64,000 bases of DNA. Origin: Oscarella lobularis. Taxonomy: Eukaryota; Porifera; Homoscleromorpha; Homosclerophorida; Oscarellidae. Location: NCBI RefSeq assembly GCF_947507565.1, contig NC_089175.1:3089733-3153732 (forward strand). The letters are read 5' to 3'. The notes under the pieces are model-generated. The model saw only the letters and a list, made by a program, of their open reading frames with translations, was not told the DNA's origin and ran no database searches. Positions 32,000 through 42,081 of this stretch are shown in pieces; the stretch's first letter is position 1; every line of letters starts with the position of its first letter. A program made the position numbers and the translations under genes.

Positions 32000-32430
32000 A
32001 GGCGATGGAGCGCTAGCTCCTAGACGCTAAAAAAGTTAAATAGAGGCGCGAACCGGGTTGAGCGCATCCCGACCTCGCCAAGAAGAAGAGAAAGGAAAAT
32101 GGAGCCTCGCCAGCTCTAGAAGAATATCTAACACGTGATATCCGGGTTTGCACACGACTTTTTGCGGCCGACGGGTCACCTTTTTATCGCAGCCAGCTCC
32201 GCGTGACGAGTCGAGTCCATATCGCCGTTGTGGCGGTGTCTACTTTGCTGAAGGACACCACAGGTGTGTTAATTTTGGAAAGAGCCCCAGTCGGGGACCA
32301 TCCTTTCAAGGCACGTTGTCGCACGGATTCTAGAGAGAATTCGTGGTTGTCGTCAGCAAGTCTATTCCTGATACGCGCAAACAACCACCCGAACGGCATC
32401 GTATCGTTTATCAGCCTCAAGATATTTAGC
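32000..32430. other. Unassigned stretch between repeat array and PUB remnant
   Basis: Open frames on both strands (about 61-78 codons) have no recognisable domain and no splice context. I see no supportable gene. Confidence 0.35.
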
Positions 32431-32435
32431 CATTG

Positions 32436-32735
32436 AATTTAGCCATTGAAGCCAAAAGTACGGTAATGCAAAGGATCGTCGACCACCTAAGTCAAATTCC
32501 TTCATTTGTGCACGTCGAGGATAAAGTTCACAAAGACAGAGATATCACCGGTAATTCTCTCATTTTAAACTGTTACGTGTACCATCAACTGCTGTTGTAG
32601 AATCGAACTTTTTTGGCTCAGTTGTGTGGCGCTACGTGGACGCCAGAGCTCTATTATATTACGTCGGCTTTGGGTTGGTATTGATTCGAAACTGGTCATT
32701 GTTATTCTTATTTGAAACATTTAGAGGGAAAATAG
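32436..32735 (+). pseudogene. PUB-domain fragment of a lost kinase-PUB gene
   Basis: A degenerate first half (about 32440-32545) leads to an intron, then an exon at about 32601-32677 that reads like FGSVVWRYVDARALLYYVGF. This closely matches the PUB exons at 34427-34503 and 38097-38173. The next exon start (AGGGAAAATAG) decays. No kinase exons precede it in order. Confidence 0.65.
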
Positions 32736-32899
32736 AAGAATTAGAAGAATTTATTTATTAAGAATTTCATTTTGGTAAATGTTAATTAGTAGGCGGCAAG
32801 TTTGTACTATAGTACGTACTAACAAACTGCACCTTTGCGTACATTCTTGCGTCCTTTTAGAGACGTTAGTCGTAACTCTGCCTCTTTTCTCTACGCTAG

Positions 32900-35586
32900 A
32901 GACAAGGACTTGATGTGTAAGGAAGCCGTTATTCTTACACACCTAAAGCCACATCAAAATGTGGTGGGCATGTGGGGCTTCTCTCCCAATCCAAAGCACT
33001 TTGTCTTGCTGTTGGAATACATTGAAGGAGGGTCTCTTGAAGAATGGCTGTTTCCTGGATTGGATTCGCTGGCAAACAGAAAGCCTATTGATATATCTCT
33101 TTGGAAACATCGAATAGACATTGCCTGTCAAGTTGCCAAAGGGCTCTCGTACTTACACGCTAATAAGCCATCTATTGCTCACATGGACATGAAGTGTTCT
33201 AACATACTGATGAAGTGTGAAGATATTAATTTAATTTGCAAGGTAAGTCACGCAAATGTGTCAGCAGGTCCTCTATTTTCACAACTGCTCTTACGGCATA
33301 GATAGCGGATTTTGGTCTTTCTAAAGTGAAAGCCGTTTCTACTCGATCAAGACAGACGCAATTTCAGGCATCTCATTTGGACACTACTCCTGGTGGGACA
33401 CAGCGTCGTTTGTCAGCAGAAGCAACAGAAGAGTCACGTCCACTTGAGTTGCCAGCGGGTACAGCTCAGTACATGGCTCCTGAGCAGTTAAACTGCAAGG
33501 TTAAAATGAATTCTGAATTTCATCGTTCTCTTATTGACGTCTACAGGTAGTCATCTTTGGTCTTTCTATTGCTTCTGTAGCGTTATTGTTGACTTTAGCT
33601 TTGGCCTCATTCTGTGGGAAATACGAGAACGAGCTGTAATTTTTCAAGGTATGGGGTCTTACGCCGCTCTTTAAAAGTATGCGACCAACGCTGCAGGTTT
33701 ACCTCTTCAAATGATTGTTGTGCACAAGAACAACGAATTTCTCCCTTATAATGAGGAGGAGTGTCCGGGTTGTCCTGATGAGTACCAGTCACTAATACGT
33801 GATTGCTACAATAAGGATCCAGAGAGAAGGCCTACGAGTTCTGGTAAGGGTTACACGAATCACCGATGTTTGGTTCTTACATGGTAAGGTGCCAATTGTT
33901 TTTAGATGTTCTTCAAAGACTGGAAATGATGAAGCCGCACGCAGGGAAAGATTTTAGAAAGGCATTTCATGGACTCCCTGGCTCTGCAAGAGCACCTGAA
34001 GCAACGACAGCAACAGCAACAACAGTACAGGTTAGTTGAGGCATACATAGTAGAGTAAACAGTGAAGTCTCTACAAAGCCTAAACATATTTATCTTTTTT
34101 GTTGACTGTAGACATCTGGGGTGGTTCTTGAGAGTGTGACAAGTAGCTTGGCTGAGGCCTCCCTGTCTACCTTCTCGGAAGACATCATTCGGCGGCATGT
34201 TGTAAGTGTTGTGCTTGGACTATTTGTGCGGCTCTTTTATTTTGGTTAGGAGCAATTGAAAGCTAATATTGACGATACTGAAGCGTTTGCAACTGCTGCC
34301 AAGTTGATTCATCAAATTGCTTCAGGTGTACTTAGAGACCCAAAAGAGGATAAATTTCGCAGAGTTAATACCGGTACTTCTCTAAAGATATACATACCTG
34401 TTGCGTGGCATGAGCTGCTGTTGTAGAGTCAAAGTCATTTGGTCCAGTCGTGTGGCGCTACGTAAAGGCTAGAGCTCTATTTTATCATGTCGGCTTTGTG
34501 TTGGTATTGATTCAAAACGAGTCGTTATTCTACTGATGCAAAACATTTAGAAAGAGGATAAAAGAATCTATCTTTCATTTGGAGCAAACCTTGAGGGCCT
34601 GAGGATTCTTTGTTTCATCTTTGAAGGCAATGGTCTTATGTGCGGATATGAGTGTATAACAACATTTTCTGCTTCAGATCTATTGGCTACTACACTACAT
34701 GAAAAAACTATTGCTAAACGAGAAAGAAAAGAAGAAGAAGAGCTAGCTGAGACAGCGGAAGAGACTGTTGTAGATTTACTTCGCAGTCTTCTGGATAAAA
34801 TAATACTTGTACAAAATCAACTCAATCGAGCAGAAGCAGACACTGCCCAAAGAACGTCGGCATTAGAGAATCAGATAAAAGATTTTCGCAAAGAACTTCA
34901 ACGGACAAACGAAAGCAGCCAGGCAATTGAAAAATTAATGGTCCTGTTGAATAAAGTTTTGTCACTTCGCGATGAAACTGGGCAGAACTTGCGGGCTACG
35001 GCCGATGCTGAACGTTCAGCATCAGCACCGGCTGATGCGCCTCTGTCATTTCAACATATGGTTGGGGCAGAGGAAAATGGAAGGGAACAATCGGAAATGC
35101 AGTCTTTAGCGTCAGCTGTGCGTCCTCCACCGCCGCCGAAGCCGCCGCCACTACCGCAACCAGAGCAAAATCCTGACATCAGAGCAGCCCTAAATGAAGC
35201 AAAAGATGAACTGAAGCAAGTAGTGGAAGAGTCAAAAGAAATCCGATTTGGGCTAGGTCAGATACTCAGTGTCTTTGCTGAAAAGGAATGGGCTCTCAAA
35301 GGTTTGTTTCAATTTATCGACAGTGATCTGTTTTGCCAGTGATTTTCTGTTTGGTTTAGAGCATGCTCTTTCTCTTGCTGACCAGATTTCTAGTGTGCTA
35401 GAAAAACTGGAGATTAATGATTCTGAACGTCGTCAGGATGCTACGTGGTGTCGGGAAAAAATACAGTCTATACTTGACAGGTTGGACGATCGAGATTCTA
35501 AGAGGCGTTGTGAAGCAAGAAAGGATCTCGAGGATATCGAAAAACTGTCCAGGCTTGAGTATGGCGAACGCCAGCAGTGGAAATGA
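32900..35586 (+). CDS. Kinase-PUB-coiled-coil gene (kinase A), probably 5'-truncated
   Basis: Eleven exons: 32900-33242, 33302-33546, 33599-33648, 33697-33843, 33906-34030, 34112-34201, 34250-34373, 34427-34503, 34551-34626, 34678-35301 and 35360-35586, about 710 codons in one frame. The kinase part starts at the alpha-C region (CKEAVIL) and has HMDMKCSNIL (HRD arginine replaced by Met), DFGLSK, MAPEQ and WEIRERA, i.e. TKL-like. Then comes a PUB/PUG domain (LIHQIASGVLRDPKEDKFRRVNT; p97-binding fold in PNGase) and a Pro-rich coiled coil homologous to the tails of large receptors A and B (EMQSLASAVRP). The glycine loop and ATP lysine are missing here; a broken N-lobe lies at 30893. Intron 34627-34677 is GC-AG. 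A small deletion near 35575 causes an early stop relative to receptor B. Pseudogene or kinase-dead scaffold. Confidence 0.68.
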
Positions 35587-35936
35587 AATGGAGAAGCTTG
35601 GCAGCATAGTGATGTTGCTGTAAAACATCCGCCTTCGTTATATCTTTCTATGGAACAAGGCACGAAAGAGTTTGCTGTACGTGCGTACAGATTGAGAAAC
35701 ACAGCTTTAATGCTGGAATTCTTATTTTCTCTTTTTTATTTATTTGATTGCAGGCAGGTGCGTATGTACACGTATTCTGACATTTAGTAGTTTTGCATGC
35801 CTTTCGAGTTATTTTTTGGATTGATTTTAGACGATGTATGAATTCTAATCAGTCTACGGCTATTAAATTGGCAAATTGAAAATGACGTCTTCGTGGACGT
35901 TGATATCTGAAGTCCCCGTTTACAGTACGTCGAACA
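35587..35936. other. Spacer between kinase A and kinase B
   Basis: The first 40 nt are former coding sequence of the coiled coil, out of frame. The remainder is alignable with the sequence after large receptor B (AAAATGACGTCTTC followed by GTGGACGTTGATA), showing both kinase genes start after a coiled-coil gene end. Confidence 0.5.
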
Positions 35937-38900
35937 ATGCAGCAGAATCTTTCCTATGGCCGCAGCCTATTTCAGGAAGATGACTTTGAATACAACGATC
36001 TTACCGACTGTATAGGCGCCGGAGCGTTTGCGGAGGTTTTCAAAGCTCGATTGAAAAAGGACGGAACCGGAAAAGTTCTCGATCGTCCACTGTTGGTTGC
36101 AGCAAAGGTAGTGACAAAGCCATCACGTTCGCGCCTCTCTCCAAGGTAACCTCCCTCGCATTACTACACTGCACAGTCCAGACGTGGCTCGCAAGCCAGG
36201 GCCCCCCTGGCCCACCTACGCGAAGTGAGCGGTGGCTACGCCCAACAGCTCACGCGCCTGTACAGTAGTCCATTTTTTTTATTGTGGAAGTGGTCTCTTT
36301 GCTTTATTTTAAACTTTTCTCTGAGTAATAAAAATTCCAACCAAAAGTTGCGTTTTCTGCCGCCTCCACCGGGATTTTTAGTAGACACACTTTAGACACC
36401 TGTCCTGTAGCCTCGAATCAACTCTTGTACGGGAATAGAGATTGAGGCTACCTGTCTTGCATGTACATTTTTTCATTAGACTAAGTGTGTTACTTTACTT
36501 CGATTGTTTCAGGGATGAGAAATTTATATGCAAGGAGGTGACTATTCTTGCAAGTCTAAAACCACATCCTAATGTGGTAGGCATGTTGGGTTTTTGTCCC
36601 AATCCAAGACACTTTGTCTTGCTTTTGGAATATGTCAATGGCGGATCTCTTGAGGACTGGATACTTTCAGATTCACAAAAAAACCAATGGCCCATTGACA
36701 TATCTTTTTGGGACCATCGAATAGATTTGGCGTGTCAAGCAGCTGAAGGGCTCCTGCACTTGCACGAGAGTCATATTGCCCACATGGACATGAAGTGTGC
36801 TAATATACTGCTTCAGTACGAAAATAACAAACTCGTCTGCAAAGTAAGTTGCGCAAGCTCATACCTCTAATTTCTAAGAAAGTTCACTTACGACTTCAGA
36901 TAGCGGACTTTGGTCTTTCTAAAATGAAGAACGTTTCAACTCTTTCAAGACTGTCGCAGCGTCATTCAGAATCGCATGGAAAGGCACAAGCAGCGGGTAC
37001 ATATCAGTACATGACTCCCGAGCAGTACTTCTACACTTTTGATATGTCGTCTGAAAATTCTCGTTCTCTTGTTGATATCTACAGGTTGTCTTCTTGGTCT
37101 GTCTATTCTATAAAAAATGCTTGATTTAGCTTTGGCATTATTCTGTGGGAAATAAGAGAACGAGCCTTAATATTTGAAGGTAAAGGGGTTTATTACTGTT
37201 TCAGAATGCGTCAGAGTGAAACTGATGCAGGCTTACTTATTGAAGTCATTTTTGCACACAAGAAAAAAGAAAACATCCCTCCCAATAAAGAGGAGTGTCC
37301 GGGTTGCCCTGATATGTACCAGTCACTTGTACGTCAATGCTACTCTGAGAATCCAAAGAAAAGACCCACAAGTTATGGTAAGATTGGGGGCGTTGTTATC
37401 TCTGCATGGACGTGGTAAAATGCCGCATGTTTAGAGATTCTTCAAAGACTGAAAGAGATGAGGCCACACGTTTTAGTTAGCTAACATCGCAATTACGTAT
37501 TGCAGTTTAATTAATTTCCTGATCTCGTCCTGCCAGAAGGCTACTCAACAAGCTGCAACACAGCAAGGCTCTAATAAATCACCAACCTTCTCAACTTTTG
37601 AACGAGAAAGGAGAAAAGCAGAGCCGGTACAGGTTAGATACTATAGCATATCTTTAGAGAGTGGTGCTATAATAAGCGCCGTAAGCAAAGAATAGCATAA
37701 ATGCTAGGCGCAGTTACGCGGCGGTCTTACCGTTTGGGGTGCCTTGAACCTACAACCATGCTGTTTTGACTGTAGAACTTCAGGATAGCTTATGATAGTG
37801 GCCTCGCCTCACTGTCTACCTTTACAGAAGACATTATTCGGCAGCTTGTTGTAAGTGTTTTTTCTCTCTGTTCGTTGTGTTCAGCTCACTAAATTGGGTG
37901 GTAGGAGCAGCTGAAGGCCGAAATAGGCGACGCAGAACCGTTTAAAAATGCTGGCAAGTTGATTCATCGAATTGCTTCAACTATATTAAGAGATCCGAAA
38001 AAGCAATCAGTTCGCAGAGTGAACACTGGTACCGTACTCCCATTGTCCACGTGGTAGTAATTAATTATTTAATTAATTAATTCATTGTTGTTGTAGAGTC
38101 TACGACATTTGGCCCAGACGTGTGGCGCTACGTGGAAGCCAGAGCTCTATTATTTCACGTCGGCTTTGAGTTGGTATATTGCCTTTATCCTCAACACTGG
38201 TCATTTTGTGTAGCTCATACTAACCATTTAGAAAGATGATAAAAGAATATATCTCTCATTAGGAGCAAACCTTAAGGGCTTGAAAATTCTCTGCTCTCTT
38301 TTTGAAGGTAATGCCACTCAGTGATGCAGACTTCTACTATACCGGTAAACGTTTTCTATATTGCAGATTTGTTTCCGGAACTGAGGATTGGTGATACAGG
38401 TGTATTTCCCCCTGCATCTTCTTGTGCTCCTACAATGACTACTACTACTGCTGACCATAATACTAATAGTGAAGGAGCAATATCTGCAGCTGCATCTAGT
38501 CTTAGTCGTCAAACGTCGCACACCGAACTTGATGCTGTGCCAACGTTGCCACTTTCTCATGATCTAGATAGCCTGTATAGTGTCGGTGTGCTAGGATCAT
38601 GGCTCGCTTTTGTTAATCACCATTCTCATTCTGGTCACTCTCTGAGAGAATTTCCATCCGTCTTTGCGGAAGTCAAGGCCCTCCTTTCTGTTCTTTTCAC
38701 TAAAGACGATCCTCTCGCATTTCTTCAGGAGTGCTGGTTGTCTATAAGAAATGATCCAACGAATATAACTGGTCCCGAATCGCTGGCAAACTACCATAAG
38801 CAGTTCAAACCTTTCGTCGAACTGGTCAGACAAAACACACTCAAAAAGTATGGAAAAACGTCTGCAGAATCTCAACTCTTTGAGTACCTTGACAGGGTCA

Positions 38901-39866
38901 CTTGTGCAAGGCCGGCTGTTAATCAAGCGTCTCAGGACAGAGAGTTCTTAGGCTCTTTTCCCCATTTTCTTGATGAAAACTATTTGAAACTACCAGATTG
39001 CATTCCAAAAGAGCGCTTTTCAGACGCGTTTCACCAACGGGCAGAATCTATTAGCTTCCTTTATAAAATCTTTGTAGACGGCGGCTACGATTATGCCATT
39101 ATTCAACAGCTTATTGCACATCTCTCGTGGATAGAAGTGTTCTTTACCTGTCATTTCTTTTCAAATTTTCAACTGAAAATGAAAGAAAAAGCCGTTTTTG
39201 AAGACAGCGGTACGTCACATCATCGTTCGGCTTTGTGCTTGTATGATTTTATATTTCATTTTAGACTTTAAGCATCGATTGGAATTAACATTGAAATTAG
39301 CGAACAAACTGCAGCGGTTTCCTTCTGCAGCCTTCGCTGGCTCTGGTCTTTTTTCTGCTGCAGAATTTCATGACGAGACTGTACCCCTATTGGGTAAACT
39401 AGAAATTGCTTCATGCGACTCTCAAGATGATGTCATCCCCAGGCTCCACCGTTTCACTGACGGGTGGAGTCATAATGACCTACACAAAGATGATAAAATG
39501 AGAGATTTCTGGAACTTGGAACTGGAAATCGGCGTTCAAATTTTCCAGAAATGGGGACAGGAGTATGGTAACGCGTATTTTTTCGCCATAACCGTGTTCT
39601 TGATCGAAGGAGGATGGCATTGCGCTCCCCGGGTCAATGAGCTAGACAAAATTTGTGTCACCTGGCGCGGCTTCTCTCATCGCAACGTGCTGCACTTTTT
39701 TCTGCCTGACGCTGCAGATCAACTTAAAAGGATGGCCGAGTGTGCTGAGGAATCAGCGGTGCTGTCTGAACCGGTGGAGAAACATGTATCAAAAATCACT
39801 AGTTGCCTTTACCTCTTTCGACAAAGTCTGTCACGTTTGCTTAAGCCATCTCTATCACCGAAATGA
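35937..39866 (+). CDS. TKL-like protein kinase with PUB domain and long orphan C-terminus (kinase B)
   Basis: Thirteen exons: 35937-36145, 36513-36843, 36900-37084, 37130-37179, 37231-37377, 37435-37469, 37537-37632, 37776-37850, 37905-38028, 38097-38173, 38232-38307, 38367-39209 and 39265-39866, 949 aa in one frame. The kinase is complete: GAGAFAEV loop, VAAK lysine, CKEV Glu, HMDMKCANIL (Asp kept, HRD Arg is Met), DFGLSK, TPEQ, and a C-lobe ending RPTSYEILQRL. A PUB/PUG domain follows (KLIHRIASTILRDPKK; WRYVEARALLFHVGFEL; YLSLGANLKGLKIL). The last two exons encode ~480 residues of helical-looking sequence I cannot assign, in place of the coil in kinase A. The exon 6 donor (CAC|GTTTTA) is weak; without it the protein stops after RPHVLVS. 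Likely a cytoplasmic signalling kinase linked to p97/ubiquitin biology. Confidence 0.75.
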
Positions 39867-40513
39867 ATGACTTAATCTAGCAACGCTCAAGTGAATAGCT
39901 GGTTTGTACGTGTAGTGCAGCTTATTGTTTCTAGTTCCTTTTGTAGCCGACATCATTACCGCAATTTTACCTTGCATTTTTTCATTTTGTAGACAAGCTG
40001 TTTATATGAAAGTGCTAGTCGAGTCATCGAAATCATTTTTAAAGAGGCAGTGCAACGAAACTCTCAAAAAGTAAACCATACCACTTGTCACGGCGGATAT
40101 CAGTTGACCTGCTTAGCACGGTGCCTAGGGCTTATAGGACGTCAGCTGCGCGCGTCTGTCATTCCTCGGCTCGCGGACGCCGAAATAGACGGACATCTGC
40201 AACCGGTCACTGGCAATCGAATTACTGTCTAGGAACGCTCTACGTTCACGGTTGGCGTTGGTAGACTAAAACAAACTTCTTCTATGGTCTCTCGTGGTCT
40301 GGGTCTAAAAGCTCTTTCAACGAGACAACTGGATTAATTCGTCGTTGGGATTCTTTTCAATAATTGAATTTACTGAGCTGTGTACTTATAGCGTGACTGA
40401 CGCTAATTTATCATCAGTCACTTCCTAAGTTCCCTGTCGGAGACAGCGCGTCGATCACTCAAACTCCCCGCTCCAGAAAATGACGTGCATGGCGCCAAAC
40501 CGATATCGTCCTC
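39867..40513. other. Intergenic / promoter of the TGF-beta gene
   Basis: No gene. Much of it recurs at 46650-47215 (e.g. AGCTGGTTTGTA, TAGTTCCTTTTGTAGC, GTTACTGTCTAGGAACGCTC or close variants), so it belongs to a duplicated block. Confidence 0.5.
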
Positions 40514-41670
40514 ATGTGCGTGCTTCTTGCCGCTACGACGGCGACGACCATCGACGACAGTTCGAGCACGGACGACTTAATCGCCGCCATGCAGAACGAA
40601 CTCAAGCGCAGTTTTCTCAGCCTATTGGACATGTCCGAGTCGCCGTCGAGTCATCCTCCGCGCGAATGCGTGCCCGAGTTTATGAGCGACTTACAAGCAC
40701 ACGGCAGAGATGTGGAAGCCCTCTTCAGCACTTTTGGTAAGAGAGGGGGAGGGATTCATCAAATACATTATGTCTACGAGCTGTTCAATGTTCTGCTAAT
40801 TGAGACACTTAAATAATTATTTACAGTGAACAACCCCTTAGACTTAATTTATTAATTATATTAGATGATGACAGTCAAATGGTTTGCTTCAATTTGACCT
40901 CTGCTTCGGTTCACAACCCCATTACTCGAGCCGAGCTAAAATTATTTCATCGACGTCACAAGAATCAAGCGTCCAAGAACTTTACCGTTATCGTCGACGT
41001 AAACGAAAAGGAAGTTGCGAGACGCTCGTTTGACGTAACCAGTAGCAGCAACGACAATTGGCTGACGCTGAATCTTTGCAAGATCGTCAAAAGTTACGTC
41101 AGGAATAGCAAGAAGAGCATTTGCTTCGACATCAAAGCAAATCGCCCACACGACGTCGGTGTGACAATACAATCGGCCAACTGCTCTCATCGTCCTTTCC
41201 TCGTTGTCCACCAAAGCGACCCGTCAACAGAACAAAATCGCCTTCGCAGAGCGGCAGCGGCGGCACCCATAATCAATCTCGTACACACGACGGCGATAGT
41301 AAGTGACGATGAGAATCGAAATGCATCCGACGCCAATCCTCCTCGTCGTCGTCATTGTCGGCGGAGGACGCTCAATATCACGTTCGACGGCCTGACTGGA
41401 CTCGGCGAGATGGGTTTTGATTGGATTCTGTCTCCTCGTAAATTCGACGCCGGCGTGTGCCGGGGCGAATGCGAATATCCTAGCCGTTGGAGTACGAAGC
41501 ATGCTAAATTCCAAGCGCTGATGCACCGCCACTTCCCCGCAACTGCGCCGAAAGTCTTGTGCTCGCCGGCCGCATTTGCCGACCTGGCCGTGCTCTACTT
41601 TCCTCAGCCAGGCGTTTTGAAGCACAAGAGGGTTTCGGACGTAGTCGTCACTCACTGCGGATGTCGCTAA
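40514..41670 (+). CDS. TGF-beta superfamily ligand lacking the inter-chain cysteine
   Basis: Two exons: 40514-40736 and 40865-41670, 342 aa. The N-terminus (MCVLLAATTATT) is a weak signal peptide and a 5' exon may be missing. The prodomain is short, followed by an RLRR furin-type site and then the cystine-knot domain: HCRRR, WILSPRKFDAG, CRGEC, LCSPAAF, VLYF and the terminal CGCR. Six knot cysteines are present. The usual CC pair before P reads LC, so the cysteine that joins the two chains is absent, as in GDF9, BMP15 and Lefty. It should be secreted and signal through type I/II Ser/Thr kinase receptors. A decayed partial copy lies at 46650-47765. Confidence 0.82.
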
Positions 41671-42081
41671 TAGACTGTGGGAAGGCTTGCGGCCTTCTTA
41701 GAACGAACGCGCTCTATTCTAAGGCACGGGGAACATAGCCATTAGTCTGTATCTGCATTTTATTCGTCTAGACACTTCCTTCCCGCATTGATTCCTACGT
41801 GCTAACAGTTTAGCGCACAAACACTAGAGTCGTTCATCCAGAAGCGCGTCGCGAAGCGCTAAACGGGACTGATATTCCGCATTCGTCGATCGACAGGCTC
41901 AGGCCGACAGGCGATCGACACCGGTCGTCTGTCGTCTCTAAGTCAACGTACAGAAGAATCGTGAAGTGATCACCGATATTCTGCTTCCAATTCGAACAAA
42001 ACACAATAAACAACGTCGGTGTGAGTGACGCATGCACTGTTCCTCAGAACGCACGTGATCTCCCTTCGAACATACACGCAA
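41671..42081. other. Intergenic between TGF-beta and STAND genes
   Basis: Head-to-tail spacer. No gene. Short dyads (CGATCGACAGG / GGCGATCGAC) near 41885-41915 are probably incidental. Confidence 0.4.
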
